DNA from: Pomphorhynchus laevis
Taxonomy: Eukaryota; Acanthocephala; Palaeacanthocephala; Echinorhynchida; Pomphorhynchidae
Direction: 5' to 3'
NCBI GenBank assembly: GCA_012934845.2
Contig: WNNJ02000626.1
Location: 1-64,000 of the forward strand
Length of the DNA stretch: 64,000 nt
A model generated the notes under the pieces. That model saw only the letters and a list, made by a program, of their open reading frames with translations, did no database searches and had not been told where the DNA came from. Positions 12,301 to 23,105 of the stretch are shown here, piece after piece (the stretch's first letter is position 1; each line of letters begins with the position of its first letter). The position numbers and the translations under genes are program-made.

Positions 12301-12429
12301 ATTTCTGTTAATAAGCGGTTCTCATCTTTATCAGCCACATATTTCTTGCTTAGCTATTCCATCTGCTTCATGTTTTTCCGATAAAGTTTCTAAGAATTTT
12401 TCTCTCTGCTTAACTCCTCATCTACCGTC

Positions 12430-14350
12430 ATTCTCTTAAAATACGTATTTAAATACATTCACTCATTTATATTGCAATTCATCCACATTCTGTTCAACTC
12501 CTCCATTCGCAGGCACTCTTTTCATACTCTCCTCCATTCAATCTCTTTTCTGGCAAACTAGAAATCTGCCATCGTGCATCTTCTTAATTAACCATATCTT
12601 CATCGTTCGCATCCATATTCATATCCCCCGATTTATCTTCTTTCAGCCTTATCGAAACTCCTTTATCACCTTTGCTAAATTAAGTGAATTTATTCATTGT
12701 TTCCTTTGACTTATACTTCCTTACAATCTGAATTATGATCAAATCACTCCACAGAACTTCCATGTTAAAAAGTATTCAATGATATAATTCAATTTTACGA
12801 TAAGATACTATGTAGCGCCGTGATTTCTATTGATATTTCTGCATTCGACACCGTCGATGCTTCTATCCTTCTCTCTCTCCTTCGTCACGACTATGGTTTT
12901 AGATCGTTAAATTGCCATAAAATATGTTATGTCATTGAAATATGTTATGAAATATGCTATGTCATAAAATATGTTATGTCATCGCAGTTAAGCCTATGAC
13001 ACAACTGTCATTTTCGTAAAATCAATAAGCGCTTAAATGATTCAACAGAGTTGATATTGATCGTTGTAGCGGGAAGGCTATTCCAAAGATCAGCGACGCG
13101 ATAGCGGATCGTAGCAAAACAAACTCTTGCCTGTAGACTGCTTTTTTTAATTAGTATGTCTAATGCATTCGACATCGTTGATCATTATATCCTTTTCTAT
13201 CGATTTTGTCAAGACTTGTTTATCTTATCCCACTAAAGCTTGGTTCATTTCTTATTTATCCAACCGCTCTTTTTGTATTCACTAGTACATTATTCATTTA
13301 GTGCACGATAGCATGGTGTAATCTCACGATCATCATATTTGAATTCAAGTATCGTACCTTCTACTACAAATTGTCTAATATCTATCTCCAATCAGATGTA
13401 TTCCCTACTTCTAGCTGTTAATCCTGAAAAGTCCAAAATTATGCGTGTTATCCTTCATAGCTTTAACATAACTTCACCTACTTTATCCATTGATTCTATC
13501 ATTCTTTCAATCGTTGACAACCCGATATTTTTAAGTTTTCACTTCGACAATCTCCTATCTTTCAAACGTTTTGCATATGGCAAAGTTCGCTCTTCGTTCT
13601 TGCTCCATGGTGATCCCCGTCCCATCCGTAGGCTGTTTAACTTCCGTGCTTGCCTCGCTCATATATCAGCTCTCCTATTGCCACTAATCGATTATTGCCT
13701 TAACCTATTTGCCAACTATTCCTAATCTGCTCTTTTACCTATCCAATGTTTCACAAGCTCTGTTATCGTGTCCTCTTGTCATCATTCGACACGATGTATT
13801 CTTAACATCGTGTCGATTCTCGTTTACATCTCGTTACCTTTCGTCTCTTATATTTTTACTATCTCCTACATACACGTTGCTAATCTTGATGATTTGTATA
13901 TTCTGTATCCTTGACACTGCGATCAAGTAATTATTTTCTCCATCTCCCTTCAAACTTAACTAATTATGGCATCCGCTGAATTATCGTCTCAGCTTCTCTC
14001 ACCTAAAATTCTTTGCTAGCTGATCCCTATCCTTCCATAGCATTTTCACTCTTCCAATGGCGTCTACGTTAGTGATCGATGGCTCCTTTTCTTAATTAAT
14101 CGCAAACCTATTTCCTCAACATTTTTTCCAACTTATAATTTCCCTTATACATATTCGAAGAAGAATTTAACCTTGCCTTCGCTTCCACTTGCGCCTTCAA
14201 CGATTTGACACATATCCACTAGCATCTTTAATCTTCGATATATTTCCTTCACTTATTTAAATAATTCGGTTTTCATTTTATTCTGTATTCTCATTTGTTT
14301 TCTTACGTTGTCTATTAAGCGCGTAAAGCGAGCATTTGCCACTAAATAAA
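12430..14350 (+). mobile_element. LINE family A, copy 3 (old, diverged)
   Basis: Decayed RT blocks: VISIDISAFDTVDASILL...RHDYGF (about 12820-12900), a second motif A at about 13152-13190 (NAFDIVDHYILF), NPEKSKIMRVI (about 13423-13455), YGKVRSSFLL and a block around LIDYCLNLFANYS (about 13685-13725). The 3' end at 14315-14345 keeps GCATTTGCCAC and AATAAA. A foreign LINE tail is inserted at 12912-13132. More diverged than copies 1 and 2. Confidence 0.65.
12912..13132 (-). mobile_element. LINE 3' end with tandem tail, nested in LINE A
   Basis: Minus strand: QARVCFATIRYRVADLWNSL, a C-terminal RT segment as in CR1-like LINEs, then SVESFKRLL, a stop, and a tail of three to four imperfect repeats of ATGACATAACATATTT (12912-12985 on the + strand). 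Confidence 0.6.
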
Positions 14351-14589
14351 TTATCAATTTTTTAAATCATCCGAACAAGGTTTTGCTATCTTTCGATTGC
14401 AACGACTACTACGTAAATTGTATATTACGTATTATTTAAATAAAAAAATAATGCTAAATAAAATTTAAATAATTAAATAATAAATATATATAAATAATAA
14501 ATGATTATAAAAATAAATGATAGAAGGACCGTTTTTAACACTATCTGACCCAAGCAGAACATTCAAAGAATAGATTATCTAATAAATAA

Positions 14590-14750
14590 TTCTTATATAA
14601 GATTTATACAATTTATATCAAGTTAAAATTAAAAATTGAAATTAAAAATAAAAGCCAATTTTTATGAATTGACTAATGAATAACAGACGATGTATCAGAA
14701 TAAGGATTGGAGGTCATCAGGAGGAACTGATACCCGTTCTGGATTTTTTA
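14590..14750 (+). repeat. Truncated copy of the structured Penelope-associated repeat
   Basis: Shares ATGTATCAGAATAAGGATT and GGTCATCAGGAGGAACTG with the copies at 14880-15135 and 47330-47565, then diverges after about 14735. Confidence 0.6.
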
Positions 14751-14879
14751 AATTTACTAAAAATTCAGTCTTGGAATTTACTATTGAAAATGAAATTTAC
14801 GACAGATTATAATTTCTGGATGTCAAAATCTTAAAATCAGGCAGTCACTTATTATTATATTTATTATAATAAATAATAA

Positions 14880-15135
14880 ACAATTATATAAGATTTTATA
14901 TCAACTTAAAATTTAAAATTGAAATTTAAAATAAAAGTCAATTTTAGTGAATAAAACACAAAGAATGTATCAGAATAAGGATTAAAGGTCATCAGGAGGA
15001 ACTGCTATGTTATGAGGTTTAGGCCCCTATTCCTCGACATGACATAGCAGCCGCGCCAAATCATGCAATGACGTATTTCATCCAACCAAATTTATTATCA
15101 AGAATCTTATCCTAATACAAAGTATATCCATCCAT
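14880..15135 (-). repeat. Structured repeat at the 3' side of a Penelope-like element
   Basis: It lies directly downstream of the Penelope-like coding region on the minus strand. Two interleaved arm pairs: GAGGAA (14996-15001) with TTCCTC (15030-15035), and CTGCTATGT (15002-15010) with ACATAGCAG (15042-15050). On the minus strand GTC precedes the first arm and CTGATGA (14995-14989) follows the second, which is hammerhead-like spacing. The 47.4-kb copy keeps the arms. Confidence 0.6.
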
Positions 15136-15167
15136 AAAAAACTTTCCGCTCAAGAGTAAATAAATAA

Positions 15168-15870
15168 TTAAAATGATTTATATTTTACTATTTTCTCTTT
15201 GATGTTATTTTTATAGTAACCTAGTTTAAAATATGTATCTATTAAATTATTTAAATGATTTTGAAGAAAGCCAATATCATTACATATTGTTGCAATTCTT
15301 AAAATTTCATTATTTAATGTATTATATTTTATATTATATGGTATGCATGAATGCTCATGCAAAAATATGTTTCTTGTAAATTTAAATATGTCATCTTTAC
15401 GATATAAATTAATAGTAGTTTTAGTTAATGCTAATATAATGTTTATATCTAGATATACACCTTCTTTATCGTTAATATTGGTTTTGTTAAGAATAAGGCT
15501 TTCTGGATAAATTTGTTCACTAATTGAATAATAATTATTAGAATTAAATACACATATATCATCAATATATCGAAACATATATTTTATATTTTTATATAGT
15601 TTATATTTATTTTTTAAACAATTATGAACAAATTCATATTCTATAAAGCTTAAAAACAAGTCAGCTATAATTGGGCTACTATTACCTCCAATTGGAACAC
15701 CTTTTACTTGTCTAAATATAGATGTCCCTGCTCTTAAATAATTTTGATTTATCGAAATATTTAAGGATTCTATTAAATTCAATTTTATCCATATATTTAT
15801 ATTTACTTGATGGTTTAATTTTTGTTAGATAGGCGTTATAGTTATTATGACATATAGTTGTTATAATTAT
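15168..15870 (-). pseudogene. Penelope-like reverse transcriptase, C-terminal part
   Basis: The minus-strand frame from 15782 to 15168 reads FRQVKGVPIGGNSSPIIADL (RT motif B region), MFRYIDDICVFN (catalytic YIDD), NINDKEGVYLDINI and HEHSCIPYNIKYNTLNNEIL. It ends with an LGYYKNNIKEKI segment. The layout and the late IPYNIKYNTL block fit Penelope-like elements better than LINEs, whose catalytic box would be YADD. The N-terminal half is at 16700-17730, separated by an insertion. No GIY-YIG endonuclease was found. Family assignment is tentative. Confidence 0.65.
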
Positions 15871-15954
15871 AAAACAATGAGACAACGGTTAGCATCGACA
15901 CCAATACCTGACGAGCATGACAAAATGAATGGCAAGAAAATTGAATGTTCAATT

Positions 15955-16170
15955 TCGCGAATTATATCATATATATTATATAATTATAAAATATATATTA
16001 TAATATAACATATATTATAATATAGCATATATTATATATAACATATGTTATATATAACATATATTATAATATATATTATAATATAACATATATTATATCT
16101 AACATATAACATATATTATAATATATATTATAAATTATATCATATATATTATATCATATAATATAATAGT
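15955..16170. repeat. AT dinucleotide-rich microsatellite
   Basis: Irregular repeats of TATATTATAATATAACA over about 200 bp, inside the sequence that interrupts the Penelope-like element. Confidence 0.85.
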
Positions 16171-16189
16171 ATATATAAACAACAGAATC

Positions 16190-16660
16190 TGTTTGATTCT
16201 GTTGTAAATTTAGGTTTGTACCAGATGATTGATTTCCCTACGCGCTTTTCGAAATCTTGCTCTTCTTTGCTAGACATAGTTTTGTCATCTTCAGCTAATA
16301 TAATTAACGAAAAAATCTGCATCCCATCAACAGGAAATAGTGACCACTCGACAACAATTTTAAAGTTAGATCTATGTTCTTATACGAGATCACATGGTCA
16401 TCGCAGGGTCAATGCCTTTACAGCTAATTTGCCCTCTATTTGTAATTCTCTCAGTGAGGTTATTTGCCCTGATTCAGAAATATATGGTGTTAATTATGCT
16501 TAGTCTTATCTAGTAAAAACACTTGGCCCCTGCTTGAAATAAACGCTCCTAAAATAAAAATTAAAAATCGTTTAGTTCCACCATGGTTCTCATCTAGTTA
16601 CGTTGCTTTCATATCTAAACGTTCTTTAACTTGGAATCGATTTCGTTATAAAATTAAATT
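16190..16660 (+). pseudogene. CR1-like LINE endonuclease fragment
   Basis: DFPTRFSKSCSSLLDIVLSS (from about 16225) and GNSDHSTTILKL are the last endonuclease blocks (SLLD and SDH motifs) of a LINE ORF2. The reading then enters linker sequence and decays. It is part of an insertion flanked by a roughly 40-bp repeat of Penelope-like sequence (15825-15868 and 16706-16748). Confidence 0.65.
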
Positions 16661-16699
16661 TATAATTAAATATTTTAATTATAAATTATTTATTTTAAA

Positions 16700-17730
16700 T
16701 TATATTTAGTTAAATTTTTGTTAGATATGCGTTATAGTTATTATAGCATATATTTGTGAATATAAGATTAATTAATTTTACTAGTGCTTCTTTAATATCT
16801 GCTAAATCTAGATTTGTATACAGCATACTAAACTCGTACGTATTTATATTTTGAAAATTTATTCCTTTTGTGTGTTCTAAAGATTTTTTTGCAGAATTAA
16901 TACTGAAATAGTGTTTTATACCTGTATTAATTTCGATTACCTTGAAATATTTTGTAAAATGTGCTTTAATTACTTTAAAAATTTTATTCATATAAACCGA
17001 AAGCGGTTTTAATGTACATTTAAACGCACTACATATGAACCTAGGTTTTATTGGATTTTTATGTAATTTTGGATTCCAATATAATATAGGTATAGTTTTA
17101 TTATTTAATTCAACCTTTATACCCGTCTTATCCATTATAGAACAATGACTTGCAATAATTGTTTCTAAACTCAACTCACTACGTTCATATGTTGGATTTA
17201 CATTTAAATCATTATAATTAACTTCTTTTACCAGTATATCATAATAAAGCCTTTTGCATATGAAGACAAAGTTATTACTAGCTTTATCAATTGTTGTTAT
17301 TATATAGTTATGCTTTAATTTAGTAAGTTATGTATACATATCTTTATTAATTTTATTATTCCTTATATAATTGTTTGTTATTTTCATTTCCTCTCTAATT
17401 TTATATATAAGTTTTCCAAATGTTTATCTTTGATGTATTTAAGCTTTTACTATTAATCAACTTATCAAAGTAATCGTTTAAGTTATTATATAACGAATTG
17501 TAAATTTTATTTTTGTCGTTGTTATTATTTAATCTATATTTATACCCTTTTGATAGCAGCTTTCTTAATTCACAATTTTCAATTAATTCTAGATTATGGG
17601 TACATATATTTCATTTATTTTATCAAAATAAAGACTTACAATTGCATTCTGTTTCCATTATGTTTCCAATATTATCGTTACATATAGATTTCAACTCTTT
17701 ATTATAATTACAAATTTTTCGTCCTATCAA
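16700..17730 (-). pseudogene. Penelope-like element, N-terminal domain and start of RT
   Basis: From 17174 down: IPILYWNPKLHKNPIKPRF, FKCTLKPLSVYMNKI and NINTYEFSMLYTNLDLADIK, the N-terminal RT blocks of this family. Further upstream (17700-17420), broken frames read ICNYNKELKSICND, ETECNCKSLYF and a block like CELRKLLSKGYKYR, the pre-RT domain. The same protein is encoded on the + strand at 19687-20765 and again at 57970-58570. Frames are broken and the copy is interrupted by the 15.87-16.70 kb insertion. Confidence 0.65.
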
Positions 17731-18021
17731 TGGATATGTAATGGAATGTTATGAAATGTAACTTAATTAAATGCTATTTAATGTTAGAAATGTTACTTTT
17801 GATCAATGGATATGTAACTACTGAAAATTTACTTTTGTTTGTCAAAGCTTTCAATGATTTATAGTTTGACAAGAAAATAAAATGAAAAAAATTAAATTAA
17901 AACTAAAATAAAATACAAATTATTACAATCGGTTAATGAATAGGCCTGTGATGGCAACAGATATTTGCATAGATTAACAGTATGATTTACAATCTTAATA
18001 ACAACATCGTTATTATTTAAG
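17730..18021. other. Last part of EXO5 intron, nothing recognised
   Basis: AT-rich. It ends in a modest pyrimidine stretch and the AAG acceptor of EXO5 exon 2. Confidence 0.5.
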
Positions 18022-18462
18022 GTGAATATTTATCGGCAGTTACTAAACGATTTGATAGAAAACAAGATAAGTGAAAGCAGATATTTGGAAAAATTTCAAC
18101 TTAATAAAAACATTCCAATCGGGGACGACGTTTTAAATCATTGTAAATCAATAGGCGCAAGTCTTTCCGCATTATACCAAACATTATTAAAGCTATTGAA
18201 GCTATTGCCGCCTGTAAAAGATGGATGGATTGAATTTGTGTTTCAAGATGGTGGAGATTATATGAAAGGTTCGCATGTAACGTTTAATGAAAGTGAACTT
18301 AAGGACTTATTAAAAAATGCTGGTGGCTTTTGGTTAGGTAATCGAAAATGCAAAGGTGTTGATATCGAAGAAGCCTGGAAGTGTGGAAATTGTGACTACT
18401 ATGACGCTTGTGATTGGCGATCCATCCAATCGAAAAAATTAAAGCTCAGAATTCGACGGTAG
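18022..18462 (+). CDS. EXO5: Exonuclease V (EXO5), coding exon 2
   Basis: The final 146 residues. The exon begins after the acceptor at 18021 with GTG, which is an internal valine codon and not a start: joined to exon 1 it reads SFTHQIQ then VNIYRQLLNDLI, the usual EXO5 QxMLYxxL helix. Near the C-terminus, GNRKCKGVDIEEAWKCG carries the conserved GVDxEEAWKC block, and KCGNCDYYDACDW (Cys 400, 403 and 409 of the joined protein) supplies the remaining three Fe-S cysteines. The total of about 425 residues is somewhat longer than the human protein, mainly at the N-terminus. All key residues are present, so the gene looks functional. Confidence 0.9.
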   Translation: MNIYRQLLNDLIENKISESRYLEKFQLNKNIPIGDDVLNHCKSIGASLSALYQTLLKLLKLLPPVKDGWIEFVFQDGGDYMKGSHVTFNESELKDLLKNAGGFWLGNRKCKGVDIEEAWKCGNCDYYDACDWRSIQSKKLKLRIRR

Positions 18463-18592
18463 TCGAGAACATAAGTTTGTAAATTCAATGTAAATTTGAA
18501 ATTTGTTAAGATAATACAATATTTTATCTATGTATATATCTTACTTTTAATGTGATATTTTATCGATACAAAACTAATTTGCTAAATCTTGT

Positions 18593-18598
18593 AATAAA
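18593..18598 (+). terminator. Candidate EXO5 polyadenylation signal
   Basis: AATAAA 131 bp after the EXO5 stop, in AT-rich sequence. Plausible but not distinctive in this composition. Confidence 0.4.
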
Positions 18599-18739
18599 TA
18601 ACGAATATGTAGGTACATGAGATGTAATCTTTAGGTACATGCAATTACCTTTCAAATCAAAGGTAATTCAAATTACTTTCCGAATCTTTAGGTACATTCA
18701 AATCTAGATATGAACATTAAATTTAAATTCGACCAGTGA

Positions 18740-19000
18740 TGTAATTTAATGAAAGGAGTTTGATACACAAAATAGATGAGCTTATTGAAATTACCGCCCA
18801 AAGAGATACCTATTTGGTGGCCGTAACCGAAATATGGTTTTCACAATAATTTTGTGACGCAGAATTAAATATACCGAATTATCAGCTCATTCAGAGTGAT
18901 CGTGACTGCTCTAGAACAGGTGCAAGTGCTGTTCCCTGTTTCAGAAGCTATTTTTCTGTTACTTGGCATGAAAGAGCATAGCAAAAATACTTTGGTGGTG
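18740..19000 (+). pseudogene. CR1-like LINE endonuclease fragment
   Basis: IDELIEITAQRDTYLVAVTE (from about 18770) followed by IWF and NYQLIQSDRDCSRTGAS are the N-terminal endonuclease blocks (TEtWl, YqliRsDR) of a CR1-type ORF2. A stop lies between them. No other part of the element is adjacent. Confidence 0.6.
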
Positions 19001-19104
19001 ATCAAAACCGCGACTAGATGGAAAACTGTTGGCGTGATCAGACTGATCAGATTAGATAACATAGTAGCGCAAACAATTTATTTCAAACTAAAATTTATTT
19101 AGTT

Positions 19105-19660
19105 TAAAAATTCAAAGATATGATTTTCAAAGAAAGATATGACACACGTTTCAATATATTGTGTATTTAATTCTAATAATTTTTATTCAATTAGTGAACA
19201 AATTTATCCGAGTAGACTTATTCTTAATAAAACCAATATTAATGATAAAGAAGGTGTATATCTAGATATGAACATTAAATTAACATTAACTAAAACTACT
19301 ATTAATTTATATCGTAAATATGACATATTTAAATTTACAAGAAACATATTTTTACCCGAAAGCAATTCTACATGACATACATGCATATGTTATATAATAG
19401 CTATCTAGCAAAAATTCAACCATCAAGTAAATATAAATATGGATAAAATTGGATTTATAGAAGCCAAAATTGGATTAATGGACGCCTTATTTAAAAGTAG
19501 GAATTAATGTATTCAGACAAGTAGGTGTTCCAATAGGAGCTAATAGTAAACCAATTATTTTTAAAAGATGACTTCTTTTTAAGCTTTACGTATGATTTTA
19601 GTAAAATAATATTAAATAACAACGACAAAAATAAAATTTACAATTAGTTATATCATTAAT
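19105..19660 (+). pseudogene. Penelope-like element, scrambled fragments
   Basis: 19150-19375 encodes CVFNSNNFYSISEQIYPS, then NKTNINDKEGVYLDMNI and KYDIFKFTRNIFL. 19400-19560 holds decayed versions of an earlier block (KIQPSSKYKYG, then a degraded VFRQVGVPIG-like stretch). The order is C-terminal before N-terminal, so these are two partial copies or a rearranged one. Confidence 0.55.
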
Positions 19661-19686
19661 GCTTTACTTTAGTAATCTGATTAATA

Positions 19687-20765
19687 GTGAAAGCTCGAAT
19701 ATATCGAGCTTTCACTTTTATATTTGATAAAATTAAAAATAAAATGAAAGTAACAAACAATTATAAAAGGAAAGATAAAATTAATAAAGATATGTATACA
19801 GAACTTACTAAATTAAAGGATAACTATATAATAACAACTATTGATAAAGCTAGTAATAACTTTGTCTTCATATGCAAAAAGCTTTATTATGATATACTAG
19901 TGAAAGAGGTTAATTCTAATGATTTAAATGTAAATCCAACATATGAACGTAGTGAGTTGAGTTTAGAAACAATTATTACAAGTCACTGTTCTATAATGGA
20001 TAAAAAGGGTATAAAGGTTGAATTAGATAATAAAACTATACCTATATTATATTGGAATCCAAAATTACATAAAAATCCAATAAAACCTAGGTTCATATGT
20101 AGTGCGTTTAAATGTACATTAAAACCACTTTCTGTCTATATGAATAAAATACTTAAAGTAATTAAAGCACATTTTAAAAAATATTGCAAGGTAATCGAAA
20201 TTAATACTGGTATAAAACACTATTTCAGTATTAATTCTACAAAAGAATTTTTAGAACAGACAAAAGGAATAAATTTTCAAAATATAAATACATACGATTT
20301 TAGTACACTTTATACAAATCTAGATTTAGTAAATATTAAAGAAGCGTTAGTAAAATTAATTAATCTTATATTCGGAAAAAGATATACATATATATGTTAT
20401 AATACTTATAACGACTATCTAACAAAAATTAAACCATCAAATAAATATTAATATATGGATAAAATTGAATTAATAGAATCCTTAAATATTTTGATAAATC
20501 AAAATTATTTAAAAGTAGGGACATCTATATTTAGACAAGTAAAAGGTGTTCCAATGGGTGGTAATAGTAGCCCAATTATAGCTGACTTATTTTTAAGCTT
20601 TATAGAATATGAATTTGTTCATAACTGTTTAAAAACTAAATCTAAATTATAAAAAAAGATATGAAATATATGCTTCGATATATTGATGATATATGTGTAT
20701 TTAATTCTAATAATTTTTATTCAATTAGTGAGCACATTTATCCAGGTAGCCGTATTCTTAATTAT
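19687..20765 (+). pseudogene. Penelope-like reverse transcriptase, best-preserved copy
   Basis: A 254-codon open stretch (19687-20451) holds DKASNNFVFICKKLYYDIL, IPILYWNPKLHKNPIKPRF, FKCTLKPLSVYMNKI and NTYDFSTLYTNLDLVNIKE. After a stop and short frame change, 20455-20652 gives FRQVKGVPMGGNSSPIIADL. After a further frame change near 20655, MKYMLRYIDDICVFN follows. The copy is cut at about 20765 (GSRIL) by the 3' end of LINE B. The + orientation is opposite to the copy at 15-17.7 kb. Confidence 0.7.
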
Positions 20766-21527
20766 TATTCTTACAAGACTTAGCCATAAGGCTATTTTGC
20801 CAGTTTAGAAAAATAAAACTAAAAAATAAGAAACGAAGAAAAAGAAGTCAACAAGCAAAAGAAACAAATCACTGCAAATATGTCCATGATTCGCTTCTCG
20901 CCTTCTTGATGATCCATGTATTTAATAATTTTTTGAACAAATGCGGACTCCGGGCGGAAGCGATTTCCTCAGGCAGAGAATTCCACATATTAAGTACCCT
21001 GTGCGACAGTCTCCACCATTTTGGATACCCACCATGTCTTGTTTTATAGACAGTCTTGCTGTGACCTCTCAAAATCGATAAACGTAATGTGATCGAACCA
21101 CTCGGATAACCGTCCAACCGGTGTACAAGTGCATACATTCCTATTAAGTCAAGAAACAAAAATCGTGATGACATCGGTTGAATTCTTAGCAAATCTAATC
21201 GAGATGCATAATCCAATCTCACACTTAAACATAAACGAGAATCTCACCTTACGACTGACTCAATATCTGTCCTTTCTTGTTTAGTGACCGGGAAAGAAGC
21301 ATGAATTGCATACTCTAAATGCGGACGAACCAACGTGTTAAACAAATATCTAAAGACATTCGTGGTAATCTTAAGGAATGAGTTCTTTACAATATATAGA
21401 GCACGAGTAGCGCTTTTTATTGCTCTTTCACTATTAAGTTTAGTTTTTAATGATGCCTGCACGATAATTCCTAAATCCCTATGATATGATACTTCAGTGA
21501 GAAAAACATCGTCGATATGATATGCAA
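20766..21527 (-). mobile_element. LINE family B, copy 1, 3' end (5' truncated)
   Basis: Minus strand: QASLKTKLNSERAIKSATRA, LFNTLVRPHLEYAIHASFPV, MRLDYASRLDLLRIQPMSSR, LSHRVLNMWNSLPEEIASA, a stop near 20870, and a 3' UTR with a TTATGGCTAAG motif ending in an ATT-type tail. It overlaps in content with 23107-23580, at roughly 94% identity by eye. Its 3' end abuts the Penelope-like copy. Confidence 0.75.
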
Positions 21528-23105
21528 AATTGTTTTATAGACATACCTTGTTTTATCTGCGCAACATCGCTGACATAATATGTCATCCGATTTATAATAT
21601 TTTCTCTGCGTCTGTTGCTTTTGACGTTGTTCCTTCTGATTGGCAGAATTCCATCATCTGTCCTATTTATAAGAAAGGGGATAGTTCGTCCATTGACAAT
21701 TATAGGCCTATTAGTCTCAGTTGCGTGTGTTGTCGTGTGCTAGAGAGATTGATTAAGCGACGAATAATAGAATTTCTAGATAGATTTCAAATTTTGAACC
21801 CAGTACAGCATGGCTTCCGAAAAGGTTATTCCACGACTACGAATCTTGTACATGCACGCGAAAATTGGTATAACTATTATGATCAAGGTATACCAGTTGA
21901 TTTCATTTTCTTTGATTTCTCAAACGCGTTCGACTTAGTTAATCACACGCGTCTTATTGAGAAGTTGGAGCACATTCATCTTGATAAGAGGATCATAAAG
22001 TGGATTCGTGTATTCCTTTCCAGCCGACAAAGTGTCGTACCAGTAAGTGAGTCGCTGTCGAGTCCATTTCCAGTGTTGTTAGGTGTTCCACAGAGAAGTG
22101 TATTGGGTCCCATCTTATTCAGTCTTAATATCAACGAGTTGATACCAAATATCAGTTCATTCAGTTTATTATATGCATATGATCTTAAAGTTCGGTGACC
22201 TATTATTTCCGATCTTGATAAACAGCATTTACAAATCGACGTCGACGTTATATCCAATTGGTCTAAACGAAATCACTTGAGGATCAATTCCGCTAAATGT
22301 ACATGTATGCGTATATCATGAAGATCATGTGATCATCTTGGAGGTGAGTACCAGTTTGGTTCAATTAGTATCGAAAGAACCCACTCATATAAAGATTTGG
22401 GAGTTTGGGTTTGTGCTGACTTATCCACTCGAAAGCATTCAGACTACGTGTGTTGCATCGCAAAACGCTTAATAGGACATACTCGTCGAGCTCTGATAGG
22501 CATAGATCCGTTATGTTACCATACCTTAGCAAATGCGTTTTTCTTGAGCCATATCTTATACGCATCGCCAGCTTGTTATCCCGAAACTACTTATGAGCGT
22601 CGTGCATTGGAGAAAGTGTTCAGATCAACAACTAAATTAGTCTCAGGGCTGCATATTTATGGCTACGCGATACGCCTCCAGATTATTTAATATGCCTTGT
22701 CTGCGATATATCCGTGACAAGCGAGATCTCTCTCTGGTTTGGAAAATTCTGCATACTAAAGATCATCCACTGTCACATCTACTGCAACTGAGAGGTCAAC
22801 CTTCTCTTTGCGGACACCCCCTGATGCTGAAAACACAAAGGTACATGCATGCAGTTTCCTGCTTTGCCAAACGAGTCGTACGATCTTGGAATTCGCTTCA
22901 GAGTGCGACCGTTTTGTCGTCTACTGCTTCAAGCTTTTGCGCCCTAACGGATGATGACCCTTCCTTATCAAGACAACGGTGGGATTTTCAGTAGTTTATC
23001 TGATGAGGGAGGGACAAAACGACTCTTATTCTTTTTATTTCTTGTGAAGCAACTTGTAAAGAGCCTCTGCTCAATTTGTTGTCAATTATTAATAATAATA
23101 GAGAG
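21528..23105 (+). mobile_element. LINE C (CR1-like), RT to 3' end
   Basis: 5' truncated inside the RT: FSASVAFDVVPSDWQNSIIC, GDSSSIDNYRPISLSCVCCR, QHGFRKGYSTTTNL, FIFFDFSNAFDLVNHTRLIE (motif A) and GVPQRSVLGPILF, then LLYAYDLKVR where YADD is altered to YAYD. After a stop, YKDLGVWVCADLSTRKHS and the C-terminal block VRSWNSLQSATVLSS lead to a 3' end with a short TAATAATAA tail at about 23085-23100. Several stops and frameshifts. Related to LINE D at 25.3-27.65 kb. Confidence 0.75.

Larger units (their letters stand above)
8898..18021 (+). other. EXO5 intron, 9.1 kb, filled with transposons
   Basis: Donor GTATTA at 8898 and acceptor ...TTATTTAAG ending at 18021, phase 0 on both sides. From 8920 to 9600 nothing is recognised. 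The rest holds LINE A copies, an internally deleted LINE, a Penelope-like element and structured repeats, each listed separately. Confidence 0.8.

Noticed and set aside
14989-15050. HDV-like ribozyme from the interleaved arms
   Set aside because: Topology is similar, but no P1.1 GC pair and no clear P3/P4; kept only as an alternative to the hammerhead-like reading.
15955-16170. Array of near-identical units considered as CRISPR-like
   Set aside because: Units are simple AT repeats without unique spacers, and the DNA is eukaryotic.
19687-20765. In-frame stops in the Penelope-like copy as selenocysteine codons
   Set aside because: The break at 20450 is TAA, and other breaks are frameshifts; nothing suggests recoding.
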